NCBI GenBank assembly: GCA_963514895.1 | Contig: CAUPVK010000002.1 | Coordinates: 40,144 to 104,143 of the forward strand | Reading direction: 5' to 3' | Source: Saccharimonas sp963514895 | GTDB taxonomy: Bacteria > Patescibacteriota > Saccharimonadia > Saccharimonadales > Saccharimonadaceae | Length of the DNA stretch: 64,000 bases | In this document: positions 9,701 to 17,649 of the stretch, in pieces | Layout of the letters: every line of letters starts with the position of its first letter | Position numbering within the stretch: position 1 is the first letter of the stretch | Position numbers and translations under genes: made by a program | Notes under the pieces: model-generated | Told to the model about the DNA's origin: nothing | Database searches by the model: none | Seen by the model: only the letters and a program-made list of their open reading frames with translations

Positions 9701-9839
9701 GTTGGCAAAATATGGCTACCCACCAGATCAGCAGGCGCTAGCAACTGACATGGTACTAGAACAAGCTAAGCGCTATGGTAACGAGTGGAGTCAAAGACGC
9801 GCGGCGTATGATGCTGGTGGAGCGAGTCTGCTTGATTAA
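6708..9839 (+). CDS. hsdR: Type I restriction endonuclease/translocase subunit
   Basis: The 1043-residue R subunit, which binds HsdM2S, translocates DNA with ATP and cuts it. The N-terminal PD-(D/E)XK nuclease has D140 and E154-L-K156 (IELKN). The SF2 helicase motor has Walker A TQGSGKS (296-302), DEAH box (402-405), GFTGTP and the motif VI region QAIARVNRV. A C-terminal helical domain would contact the methylase core. Length is typical. No strong ribosome site is visible before the ATG. The reading frame is intact, so the system should be able to restrict. Confidence 0.97.
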   Translation: MTESQIEQYALDILANLGWQVLHGSDIGPDGAMAERELRQVVLLGRLYGALVRLNPHIPEPALNEAMRRLTQISKPSLIENNHVFHQLLVAGVPVQYRTSSGEVKHDIVRVVDFTSPKNNDFAAVNQLTVLQGDYNRRPDIVLFVNGLPLVVIELKNAADTKANLAAAYQQIQTYKREISDLFRFNELCVTSDGLEAEMGTITSPLERMMPWKTIDGEKEVGNVPMLGVLLRGVCTPERLLDVVQNFIVFEHSDGDKLIKKVAAYHQYWVVNKALDRTLAASSERGDQRAGVVWHTQGSGKSLSMVFYTGKLMKSRDLHNPTIVVVTDRNDLDGQLFGTFSACRELLGEDPKQANSRSELRKLLQREAGGIIFTTIQKFSPEGDEDKLPILTDRRNVIVMADEAHRSQYGLKAHVRASDAQLVYGYAKYMRDALPSASYIGFTGTPIETDDKSTPAVFGDYIDIYDVEQAVKDGATVPIYYESRLVDLNMDEATRQWLDKEVDDLLEGEELSRQDALKAEYAQKEAIVGNSERLNTIALDIIQHFEARQGVLSGKGMIVTMSRSIAADLYEKIVAYRPDWHSDDDARGVVKVIITGSASDPDHLQPHIRNKQRVKTIEKRIKDPNDPLELVIVCDMWLTGFDVPNMHTMYLDKPLKGHNLMQAIARVNRVFPGKTGGLVVDYLGVAGALRDAISDYTRSGGQGVPQLDIAEAVAQMQMRYEVVRDLFGNFDYQRYFTAPTDQQLQIILDAEEYILGLEDGEKRLKQHVLELSKAFALAMPRPEALKIREEVALFQAIKARLEKVSSSAVVTDAEYRSALKQIVDKAIAPVGVVDVFEAAGLKKPELSILSDEFLAEIRHMERKNLAVEALQKLLADEIKLRFSRNYAKDTKFSDLLSQALTRYRNGTIEAAQVIEELIAIGQEVRQTVENGTIDGLSEDEVIFYDALVENGSAREVLGDAQLRDIAKVLLEQVRRDATIDWAERKNVQAKLRVNVKKTLAKYGYPPDQQALATDMVLEQAKRYGNEWSQRRAAYDAGGASLLD

Positions 9840-9850
9840 TGCGAGGCTCC

Positions 9851-10084
9851 ATGAAAATCCCCACCACTATCAAACCCAACTCCCGCCACCGCGAAGAAGT
9901 TGTGGTGGGTAGCGACGGCACGTATATCATCTACACCAAGGCGCCGGCAATTGAGGGCCGGGCGAACGCGGCGGCCATTAAGCTGTTGGCTAAGCATTTT
10001 GGTGTGAGCAAAAGCCAGGTTCGACTGTTGCGCGGGGCGACATCGAAGTATAAGGTATTTGATATTGACGGCATAGTTCTATAA
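9851..10084 (+). CDS. DUF167/YggU-family protein
   Basis: A 77-residue member of the DUF167 (UPF0235, YggU) family, recognised by the basic fold with VKPNSR-like IKPNSR, the pair KAPAIEGRANAAAIKLLAKHFGV and the end RLLRGATSKYKVFDI. Cellular role is unknown in general. An in-frame ATG at 9839 overlaps the hsdR stop, but the ATG at 9851 has GAGG eight bases upstream and gives the normal family N-terminus, so I prefer it. It probably rides on the hsdR transcript. Confidence 0.85.
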   Translation: MKIPTTIKPNSRHREEVVVGSDGTYIIYTKAPAIEGRANAAAIKLLAKHFGVSKSQVRLLRGATSKYKVFDIDGIVL

Positions 10085-10414
10085 AACACACAGCTGGCTC
10101 GGCACAGAGTACCTAACAAAAATGACAATATAGCTTTTGTGAACAGTATATCGCCAAGGATTCTAGCGCATATAATGTACACGAGAAAAGTGAGGCGCGA
10201 TAAAACGCTGGAACGTAAATTACCGAATATCTACGCCTTCCTTCCGCAAGAGCTTGCCTCGTCTTATCTCATTAGATAAAGCGACGACAACACCATCATT
10301 AATCCGATAAGTATTTCATATAGTGCATTAATCTGCTTTTACAATGCTGACGTGCACAAGCGCAGGAAGGAAGAGTAAGACACTCAAAAAATCTTAATAT
10401 TCAGGTGTATATTT
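10085..10414. other. 330-base gap, no gene seen
   Basis: Between two convergent genes (DUF167 protein and the deacetylase). It holds an imperfect hairpin, CTTATCT-CATT-AGATAAAG at about 10264-10282, and CCTTCCTTCC near 10238 with GGAAGGAAG near 10362 in opposite orientation. No clean intrinsic terminator, RNA gene or supported ORF was seen. Confidence 0.5.
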
Positions 10415-11929
10415 CTACGGATAATTGACACCTGGCACAGTTTTGCCCAATAGCGTCTGCACGGTGACGAAGCGATAGCCTTGCTGCTTGAGCGTGCTGA
10501 GGATGCAGGGCACGGCATTGACAGAGGTGGGATGGATGTCGTGCATGAGGATGATAGCGCCTGGCCGTGCACCAGCGACAGCACGGTTGCAGACAATGGT
10601 GCTATTGCGATCGGCCCAGTCGCGCGTATCGACTGACCACAAGATGGAGGCCATACCGCGCTGGCGCAGTTGCTCGAGAATGACACTATTTACTGCGCCA
10701 TATGGTGGGCGCATGATAGTCGGTGCAACGCCTGTTGCTTGGGCAATAGCATTGTTGGTTCGGTCGATCTCGCTGCCGATTGCTTCTGCACTATACTGTG
10801 GCAGAACCGGATGGCTCCACGAGTGATTCCCGAGCTGGTGACCACTGGTATGGATACGGCGCACGACGTCAGCACGAGCTGCAACTTTGCTGCCGATCAT
10901 GAAGAATGTGCCTTTTGCGCCGTACTGGTCTAGGGTGTCAAGTAGCTCATTAGTATATGGCCCAGGCCCATCGTCGAAGGTGAGGGCAATGCAGGCTTGA
11001 GCGCACGATCGAGAAGGCGCTGGTGTGGCTGGCACGGGGGCAGCAATTGGTTTTGGCTGTGGTTTTGGCAGAGCAGGGATAGTCGCAATCTGCCGCGCCT
11101 GGGTGGTTTGCAATGCAGCGAGGATACTCGTGAAGGGGAGAGAGATCGTCATTGTACCATAAGATGACGGCACGAGCGCAGCTTGGCCAAAAGGCCAGGC
11201 AAGCGCATTATCATTGGTGATAATGAAGTTGGTGAGTGCATCCTCTGTGACCATTTCGCCAAGATCGACGGCTGGCTGCTGGCGCTCGGCAATCGTGGCA
11301 GCAACGGAGCGCTGTGCCGCATCAATGATGGTGCGCAGGTATGCGGTATTGCCACCAACGAGGTCGCGCAGGGTGATAGCCGCGCCCGTCTGCTTGTTGA
11401 ATGTCCAAAATCGGGTGAAGCTGGCGGGGTGAGCACCGTGAGTGTCTTGGTTAGCTTGAATAATAACGGATAGGGCAGCATTGGTATTATGGGTAATTTG
11501 GTAGCTGATTGCCTCGGTCATTGGTCGGTGGAAGGTGCGGCCAGCTGCGACGCTTTGGCGAAACTCATGATCGAGCTGGTCGATGGCGCTCGCGATAGTA
11601 GTGTCGATCGTGTTATTGCCTGTCAGTGGGTATTCGAGCGAGACGTTTTCTTTAGCAGAGGTGCGGCTGACCAGCTTCGAGCGAATACCTTGGTAGTGCG
11701 AATCGACGAAGGAGTATTTTTCATCTGTTTTGTCGGTTGTGCGCGCGGCTGGTGGGGAAGGCTGTGGTGCAGTAGGTCGCACCACATGGACGATAATAAG
11801 GGTAATAATGAGGCCACATAATGCACAAGCAAGTAGCGCAAGCAAAATGACCATGCGGCGCCGCGCTTGGGTACAGCGTTTGTGGTGCCGCTGCAAGCGT
11901 GATGCTGGTGAGGGAGATTGACGCTCCAT
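10415..11929 (-). CDS. Membrane-anchored PdaC-like polysaccharide deacetylase
   Basis: 504 residues: a basic N-terminus, a membrane anchor (about 25-50), a DUF4163/DUF3298-like domain (about 90-270), a proline linker, and a NodB deacetylase domain (about 310-500). The NodB motifs are complete: TFDDGP (317-322), HSWSHP with metal-binding H369 and H373, RPPYG (407-411), DTRDW (434-438) and ILMHD. This architecture matches Bacillus PdaC, which deacetylates peptidoglycan sugars. Substrate here is inferred to be the cell's own or its host's peptidoglycan. Modification of its own wall would resist lysozyme, useful on a mucosal surface. The start follows a -10 by six bases. Confidence 0.9.
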   Translation of the reverse strand: MERQSPSPASRLQRHHKRCTQARRRMVILLALLACALCGLIITLIIVHVVRPTAPQPSPPAARTTDKTDEKYSFVDSHYQGIRSKLVSRTSAKENVSLEYPLTGNNTIDTTIASAIDQLDHEFRQSVAAGRTFHRPMTEAISYQITHNTNAALSVIIQANQDTHGAHPASFTRFWTFNKQTGAAITLRDLVGGNTAYLRTIIDAAQRSVAATIAERQQPAVDLGEMVTEDALTNFIITNDNALAWPFGQAALVPSSYGTMTISLPFTSILAALQTTQARQIATIPALPKPQPKPIAAPVPATPAPSRSCAQACIALTFDDGPGPYTNELLDTLDQYGAKGTFFMIGSKVAARADVVRRIHTSGHQLGNHSWSHPVLPQYSAEAIGSEIDRTNNAIAQATGVAPTIMRPPYGAVNSVILEQLRQRGMASILWSVDTRDWADRNSTIVCNRAVAGARPGAIILMHDIHPTSVNAVPCILSTLKQQGYRFVTVQTLLGKTVPGVNYP

Positions 11930-11935
11930 ACCGCT

Positions 11936-11944
11936 AGTATAGCA
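11936..11944 (-). promoter_or_regulatory. Extended -10 of the deacetylase gene, leaderless geometry
   Basis: Minus strand TGC-TATACT, then AGCGGT, then ATG at 11929. Confidence 0.6.
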
Positions 11945-12013
11945 AAATAATGAGCATAAGCGCCATAGATATGATGATTATGCTCGCACCTATTGCACCA
12001 GCGCAGCCTATGG

Positions 12014-12019
12014 TATAAT
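12014..12019 (+). promoter_or_regulatory. -10 of the VirD4-like ATPase operon
   Basis: TATAAT preceded by TGG (extended -10), 11 bases before the ATG at 12031, so the predicted leader is only a few bases. It is divergent from the deacetylase promoter. Confidence 0.5.
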
Positions 12020-12030
12020 TTAGGCAGAAT

Positions 12031-12459
12031 ATGGGACCACAACAGCCGCGATTCAATAGTTTTCCCGAGCAACCTCGGGCAAACAACCAGAATATCTACC
12101 GTTCGCCGGCGCCTCAGGCGCACGAGCGGCTTCCTGCGCTGATGCCCGAGCGTCGGAGCGAGCAACAGCCCGCTGACACGCATGAAATGATGCCGATGGT
12201 CCCGCAGAGCCTCACGCTGCCAGCTCTGCCTACCACAGTTATTGCTGCGCCACAGCCCGACCCAGATACGACCGTTACAGCTGCTCCTGCAACTGCTGCA
12301 GACGAAGATCTGATTGAAAAAGACTGGGTTATCAAGCTCAAGCAGATCATTAAGGATACCCAAGATGACCCTTACCAGCGCGAACAGCAGGTTAGTGCTC
12401 TGCAGCGCGACTATATCTACAAACGCTATGGGCGCAAAATTGGCGCAACGGAGAACTAG
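12031..12459 (+). CDS. Proline/glutamine-rich hypothetical protein, partner of the ATPase
   Basis: 142 residues with no recognised family. Residues 1-95 are low-complexity, rich in Pro, Gln and Ala, and likely disordered. Residues 96-142 are charged and helical (KDWVIKLKQIIKDTQDDPYQREQQVSALQRDYIYKRY). There is no signal peptide or membrane helix. The stop TAG is directly followed by the ATG of the VirD4-like ATPase, so the two are co-translated. A cytosolic adaptor or chaperone for that ATPase is a reasonable guess but unproven. Confidence 0.7.
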   Translation: MGPQQPRFNSFPEQPRANNQNIYRSPAPQAHERLPALMPERRSEQQPADTHEMMPMVPQSLTLPALPTTVIAAPQPDPDTTVTAAPATAADEDLIEKDWVIKLKQIIKDTQDDPYQREQQVSALQRDYIYKRYGRKIGATEN

Positions 12460-15400
12460 ATGAATACCGTCACCACTTTCATTATTGTTTTTGGCTCGGC
12501 CGGCCTTATTCTTATCATCTTGTTTGTTGCTTTCATCGTCTATCGCAACAGTATGCGCGAGGCCAAGAATTACGAGCGAGGCCTCAAGATGGTGCCGATT
12601 CTCATCCACTTGCCGCCCGCTAGTGACGATATCGACGGTGGTGGGCGCGACAAGCGTGACCTCACAGAGGAGGTGCTATCGCAAGCCCAAGTGATGTACA
12701 ACATCATTGCGAGTACCAGCACCAAGGGCTTTATGAGCCGGATCTATGGGCAGCGCCATGTGTCATTTGAGATTGTAGCACGCGAGGGTCTGGTGTATTA
12801 CTATGCAGTGGTGCCAACAGTGCTGACGGACACAGTGCGCCAGGCAATTGCTGCAGCCTACCCATCGGCACGGTTAGAGGAGGTGTCGGAGCACTCAGTG
12901 TTTAGTAAGGTGGGTAAGGCGAGTGGGACGATTGGTGGTGAGTTTACTCTGCGCAAAGAATTTATTTACCCGATTTCTACCTATATGGAGTCTAAGCGCG
13001 ATGCGTCGCGGGCGCTGCTCAATGCAGTGTCTTCGGCTGGGCGCGAGGATGGGGTGGGAATCCAATTTTTGATCCGCCCAGCGTATGAGAAGTGGACGAA
13101 GCGCTCTATCTCGGCTGCTGAGCAGATTGTCAAGAACAAGGGTGAGAAAAAGAGTAGTGGCGGCAGTGGCCTCTCGGCGCGTGATGTTATGCAGGCACTA
13201 TGGAAGCCGCCTGAGGCAAGTGACAAGAAGGAATTCCAAGCCGAAAAGCCGCTCAGTGCGGTGGAGCAGGCTAAGGTTGATGCTATCCAAGAAAAGATTC
13301 GCTACCCCGGCTATGAGGTAATGATCCGCGTGGTGGTATCGTCCAACACGGCGGCGCGCTCACAGGTGCTGCTCAAGAATATTGTGGCGGCGTTTGCACT
13401 GTTTGATTCGCCGAGCTTTAATGGCTTTAAGTTTCACCTTACTAAGAATGTCGATGAGCTCGCGACAGCCTTTATCTTCCGATTCTTCCCGCAGGCAAAT
13501 AGCCGCGATATCCTCAACTCAGTCGAGCTTGCCACTCTCTTTCATTTGCCAGACCAAAATAGCATTCCTACCTCGCAAGTCAAGCGCCAGATGAGTAAGC
13601 AAGTCGATGGCCCAACAGAGGTGATGGAGACGGGGCTATTGCTCGGCTACAATGAGTTCCGCGGCGTGCGCAAGCCGATTCGCCTGGCCGATAAAGACCG
13701 TCGGCGTCACATCCATATCATTGGTCAGACGGGTGTAGGTAAGTCGGTCTTGCAAGAGAACTTAGCCTACCAGGATATGCTGGCGGGGCGGGGTTTTGCC
13801 TTGGTTGATCCACACGGTGACCTGGCTGAGGCATTGCTCGCCAAGGTGCCACGTGATCGGGTAGAGGATATTGTCTACTTCGACCCAGGTGATATGAGTA
13901 ACCCGATTGGTCTTAATATGTTTGAGTTCGACCACCCTGACCAGAAGGACTTCTTGGTGCAGGAGGCGATCAACATGCTGTATGGCTTGTACGACCCAGG
14001 TCACACTGGTATCGTTGGGCCACGCCTCGAGCACATCTTCCGTAACTGTGCGTTGCTGCTGATGGCTGATCCTGCGGGTGGAACGTTTGTTGATGTGCCA
14101 AAGCTGCTGGTGGATGAGCAATTCCGCAATGCTAAGCTCAAATACGTAACAGACCGGCAGGTGCTCGACTTTTGGACGAAGGAGTTCCCAGCCTCGCAGC
14201 GCTCCAACGAAGCTGGTGATTTGATTAGCTGGGTGATCTCCAAGTTTGGTCCATTCATTAGCAACGATGCGATGCGTAATATTATTGGTCAGACTAAGAG
14301 TGGCTTTAATTTCCCTGAGATTATGAATAACAACAAGATTTTGCTTGTTAACCTCTCCAAAGGTAAGATGGGTGATCTCAACTCGAAGTTGCTTGGTATT
14401 ATCTTTGTCATGAAGTTCCAGGCGGCGGCAATGGCTCGGGCTAATATCCCCGAGCACGAGCGCAAGGACTTTACACTCTACGTTGACGAGTTCCAGAACT
14501 TTGCCACCGATAGCTTTGAGACGATCCTTAGTGAGGCACGTAAGTATCGCTTGAGTTTGGTTTTGGCCAACCAGTTTATGACGCAGCTCAAGGAAGAACT
14601 ACGCGAGGCTATCCTTGGTAACGTTGGTACAACCATTACCGGCCGAATTGGTACGACCGATGCTGAGATTATGGTCAAGCGCTATACGCCTGTCTTTACT
14701 GCTGAGGATTTGACCAAGCTACCAAACTTTGAGTCGGTCTGTGTGGCGCAGATTAATGGCACGCCGTCAGCGCCATTTAGTATGGCGTGGATTCCGCCAA
14801 TGGGCGAACCAAACCAGCAGTTGAGCGATGCCCTCAAGAAGCTTTCGGCCGCGAAGTATGGCCGGCCGCGTGACCAAGTGGAACGCGATATATCTGCCCG
14901 TATTAGTGTGCAGCAACCTAGCCAGCCAGCAGCCGGAGCAGGGCGCTCAGGAGGCGCGGCTGGTGGTGGGTCGTCTTTCCTCGATGAATGGCTTGCAAAG
15001 CGTAAGCAGATGAATGGAAAGAAACCGCAATCGGCGGCAGCACCATCGAGCGCGCAAGCCTCACGGCCCGGTAGTCCAGCCGCTCGACCAACTCGGCCAC
15101 AAACCACACCAGCTTCCTCAGCTCAGCCATTGCGTGCCCAGCCAGCCATGCCGCCAGCTTCTTCATCCTCTCAAGTACCACGGCCACAGCCAGCTAGCAC
15201 TCCCCGCACTATGCCAAATCCAAGCGCGTCATCTCCATCGTCGGCTGCTCAGCCTACTCCACCACCGTCGCCAGCGGTGCAGGATGCGCTGGATAGAGCA
15301 CGCCATGCTGCGCGGCCCAATATCCTTGGTGGCCAGCAGACCGAGGCGCGTGCTCAGTCTGCTCCACCGGTTGCACCGTCGCCCGTTCCCGAGCCAGCTA

Positions 15401-15510
15401 TGCCATCGCCAGAAGAGCTAGAGCGCGAAGCCTTGCGCCGCCAAGGCACTCTCAACACGCATGGCGACCTGAGCGGCGAGCCACAGGAAGTGTCGATTAA
15501 GTTACATTGA
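12460..15510 (+). CDS. VirD4/TraG-like type IV secretion coupling ATPase
   Basis: 1016 residues. A single N-terminal membrane helix (about 5-28), a long domain typical of CPR homologues (about 40-400), a RecA-like ATPase with Walker A GQTGVGKS (422-429) and Walker B LYVDEFQ (D676, E677), a sensor-like LANQFMTQL segment, and a disordered Pro/Ser/Ala/Gln tail (about 845-1000). This layout fits coupling proteins that feed DNA or proteins into type IV secretion channels; HerA-type DNA pumps are the alternative. In an epibiont it could serve DNA uptake, conjugation or transfer of effectors into the host cell. No channel gene is in this window. Confidence 0.85.
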   Translation: MNTVTTFIIVFGSAGLILIILFVAFIVYRNSMREAKNYERGLKMVPILIHLPPASDDIDGGGRDKRDLTEEVLSQAQVMYNIIASTSTKGFMSRIYGQRHVSFEIVAREGLVYYYAVVPTVLTDTVRQAIAAAYPSARLEEVSEHSVFSKVGKASGTIGGEFTLRKEFIYPISTYMESKRDASRALLNAVSSAGREDGVGIQFLIRPAYEKWTKRSISAAEQIVKNKGEKKSSGGSGLSARDVMQALWKPPEASDKKEFQAEKPLSAVEQAKVDAIQEKIRYPGYEVMIRVVVSSNTAARSQVLLKNIVAAFALFDSPSFNGFKFHLTKNVDELATAFIFRFFPQANSRDILNSVELATLFHLPDQNSIPTSQVKRQMSKQVDGPTEVMETGLLLGYNEFRGVRKPIRLADKDRRRHIHIIGQTGVGKSVLQENLAYQDMLAGRGFALVDPHGDLAEALLAKVPRDRVEDIVYFDPGDMSNPIGLNMFEFDHPDQKDFLVQEAINMLYGLYDPGHTGIVGPRLEHIFRNCALLLMADPAGGTFVDVPKLLVDEQFRNAKLKYVTDRQVLDFWTKEFPASQRSNEAGDLISWVISKFGPFISNDAMRNIIGQTKSGFNFPEIMNNNKILLVNLSKGKMGDLNSKLLGIIFVMKFQAAAMARANIPEHERKDFTLYVDEFQNFATDSFETILSEARKYRLSLVLANQFMTQLKEELREAILGNVGTTITGRIGTTDAEIMVKRYTPVFTAEDLTKLPNFESVCVAQINGTPSAPFSMAWIPPMGEPNQQLSDALKKLSAAKYGRPRDQVERDISARISVQQPSQPAAGAGRSGGAAGGGSSFLDEWLAKRKQMNGKKPQSAAAPSSAQASRPGSPAARPTRPQTTPASSAQPLRAQPAMPPASSSSQVPRPQPASTPRTMPNPSASSPSSAAQPTPPPSPAVQDALDRARHAARPNILGGQQTEARAQSAPPVAPSPVPEPAMPSPEELEREALRRQGTLNTHGDLSGEPQEVSIKLH

Positions 15511-15584
15511 TAAACGCTTAATACAGGTGATAGAGAACACAAGCGACAAGTACGATATTTTTCGACGTTCGTTACCATGTGTAT

Positions 15585-15590
15585 TATACT
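15585..15590 (+). promoter_or_regulatory. -10 of the 158-residue acidic protein gene, leaderless geometry
   Basis: TATACT, then AAGTCT, then ATG at 15597. This supports 15597 over an in-frame ATG 18 bases upstream, which lies before the -10. Confidence 0.6.
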
Positions 15591-15596
15591 AAGTCT

Positions 15597-16073
15597 ATGA
15601 AAACGCACTACACTTTACTGGAACTAAGCCAAGGTTGGCGGTATGTCGGCGACGATTGGGAACTGGATTCTGATAACATAACCTGCCGAAACAAGCTCAC
15701 GTCTGCAATGACAACGTTCGGTGCCGACGACACATGCCCCTGGTGTATTGAACTTGGAGTAGAACGGACACTTCCGCGTGAGGCGGGCGTGCCCACTCCT
15801 TACCCTATAGAAGGCGGTCGCTACGTCCTTACCGTTTGTTCGCCGTCGTTCGTTGATGATCCACGTGGCAAGTGGTACTTTGAAGACGATAATGAGGCAA
15901 AGCCTCTGATTATGAGTACGCTTGACTACGACGCCATCACTGAGTTTGTTGAAACAAAATTAAAGGAGTATACGTTCACGTCCACACCTGACGATCCGTA
16001 TGGAGACGATGTCGAATTTCGTAACGTCACGAAGCACTGGCTTTATGATGTCGACTGGAACGATTACCACTAA
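15597..16073 (+). CDS. Acidic hypothetical protein with CPWC motif
   Basis: 158 residues, strongly acidic and aromatic, no signal peptide or membrane helix. A CPWC motif near residue 44 and a Cys near 30 could bind a metal or act in redox, but the sequence is not thioredoxin-like. No family is recognised. It stands alone in an AT-richer stretch after the ATPase operon together with the gene at 16294. Proteins of this size and charge in such places are often immunity proteins; that is only a hint. Confidence 0.6.
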   Translation: MKTHYTLLELSQGWRYVGDDWELDSDNITCRNKLTSAMTTFGADDTCPWCIELGVERTLPREAGVPTPYPIEGGRYVLTVCSPSFVDDPRGKWYFEDDNEAKPLIMSTLDYDAITEFVETKLKEYTFTSTPDDPYGDDVEFRNVTKHWLYDVDWNDYH

Positions 16074-16293
16074 TGGATTTTCGCTATTTTCATTCGCATG
16101 TAGTGATAATAGCTGAGGGACTTGAGAGGGGTAACGGAAAGGGTTACTTGTTATCCGTTTGCTTTAAGGATGAGTTATTTCGCTCCAGTGACCTCAGTAG
16201 TGGGCCTTGGGAATTGTTAATTTATACTAGGTCTATTCAACTATGATATATAATAAATTAATCAAATAATTTTAAATACGTTATGGAGTGTCT

Positions 16294-16782
16294 ATGGAAA
16301 CTCAACTAACTGGCGCAATCACAAACTATTTCGAACTAGTTGGAAAAAACAAAGCAGAAATTGAAAAGGCGGTTAGTGCTGCTACAAACGGACTAGCAAC
16401 CGACCCGATCATCAAGGACACTGAACCAGACTTTCTTCCAGTTGATTTGACTGAATCGTATTGGTTGTACTATAACGCAGGCCTCGAACTGCAGTTACGT
16501 GATGATATCCTCGTCGTTGTTTCCCTGTATCTGCAGGAAGACAATTTCTACAAAGCTCCCTTTTCTCCGCTTTCTCATCAGTTACTAGATTCACTACCAA
16601 ATACAGCTACAATACAGGAGGTTACTGACATATTTGGACCTCCTGACTTTGAAGGAGGGCTCGCAGGACGTAAGAATCTGCAATACAGACTAGATCACGG
16701 GAAGTTCATCGTATTTCGCTTTAATCGTGAAGGCACCTTATGGTCGGTTCAATTTGGATTGACTCGCATCTTGAGGTATTAG
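16294..16782 (+). CDS. Hypothetical protein, possible immunity-type protein
   Basis: 162 residues starting METQLTGAITNYFELV. The ATG at 16294 has GGAG five bases upstream; a GTG two codons earlier overlaps that site and is less likely. The C-terminal part (DIFGPPDFEG, then a series of short beta-like strands KFIVFRFNREGTLWSVQFG) is reminiscent of small alpha/beta immunity proteins of contact-dependent toxin systems, but I cannot name a family. No toxin gene is adjacent. AT-richer than the flanking core genes. Confidence 0.55.
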   Translation: METQLTGAITNYFELVGKNKAEIEKAVSAATNGLATDPIIKDTEPDFLPVDLTESYWLYYNAGLELQLRDDILVVVSLYLQEDNFYKAPFSPLSHQLLDSLPNTATIQEVTDIFGPPDFEGGLAGRKNLQYRLDHGKFIVFRFNREGTLWSVQFGLTRILRY

Positions 16783-17008
16783 ACTAGTTTAGGTAGCTGA
16801 CAAAGGTAAATTGATTTGATGGGCTCGATCGTGGTATCGTTCACTCATGACGTATGTAGCCACCGTCGTTCAGGTACTTCTCTCTAGCCTGAGTGATCTT
16901 CCTCTAGAGTATTGAAGTTTGATCAATAGGGTACTATTTCACATGAGGAGTGTGGGTAATAAGTGAATGAATCATGTTGTTGATCGAGCAGTAATTTGCA
17001 GAGGCAAA

Positions 17009-17635
17009 CTACACATTCCGCTGACCAAGCATCATCATGCGCACAAAGTCAAAGGCGAGGCCGCAGAGCCAGCCGAGAGCGAAGGCGGCAATGGATTCGG
17101 CACCGGAGAGTGGATAGCCGTTGAAGCGGGCGATGAGGTAGATAGCTAGAGTGAGTACGAAGGCGGCAATGGCACCAGAGAGCAGTGCATTGGGCCGGGC
17201 AACGGTATTGCCAGTGACTTCGCTTGCTTTCTCGATGGCTGGGTTATGGATGACTTTGCTAAAGGCGCGGCTCGAGGGTGAGAGCTGGGATTGGACGGCT
17301 GCCATGGTTTTATCGAAGCGTTCTTGCTGGGCAGCTGGGCTGGTTTGACGTTGGCGCTCGGCGCGTTGTTGTTCGCGGGTTTCGCGCTGGCGGCGCTCAG
17401 CTTCGGCAGTGGCTCGTTTTTGCTCGGCAGCTTGCTCGTAGACTTGCTCGGCTTCGTGGCGAGCGGCCCGAAGGGTTTCGTGTCGCTGACGCGTTTCGCC
17501 CTGGAGGCTGGGGTGCTCTAACTGGCGGTGTTCGCCAGATTGACGTAGGGCGGTTAGCTGCTCAGCACGTGATTGCTCGATGGTTTGCTCGGTGCGGCGC
17601 TCAGATTGGCGCTTAGTGGTAAATCGTTCTGCCAT
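17009..17635 (-). CDS. Coiled-coil protein with two C-terminal membrane helices
   Basis: 208 residues. Residues 1-145 are extremely rich in Arg, Glu and Gln and should form a long cytosolic coiled coil. Two membrane helices follow (about 149-170 and 178-198) with a short tail. No family is recognised. It lies 14 bases after the stop of the LPHTG surface protein and is read in the same direction, so the two form an operon; the start has AAGGAGAAACC just upstream. A membrane scaffold or partner of the surface protein is possible. Confidence 0.7.
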   Translation of the reverse strand: MAERFTTKRQSERRTEQTIEQSRAEQLTALRQSGEHRQLEHPSLQGETRQRHETLRAARHEAEQVYEQAAEQKRATAEAERRQRETREQQRAERQRQTSPAAQQERFDKTMAAVQSQLSPSSRAFSKVIHNPAIEKASEVTGNTVARPNALLSGAIAAFVLTLAIYLIARFNGYPLSGAESIAAFALGWLCGLAFDFVRMMMLGQRNV

Positions 17636-17649
17636 TGGTTTCTCCTTGG

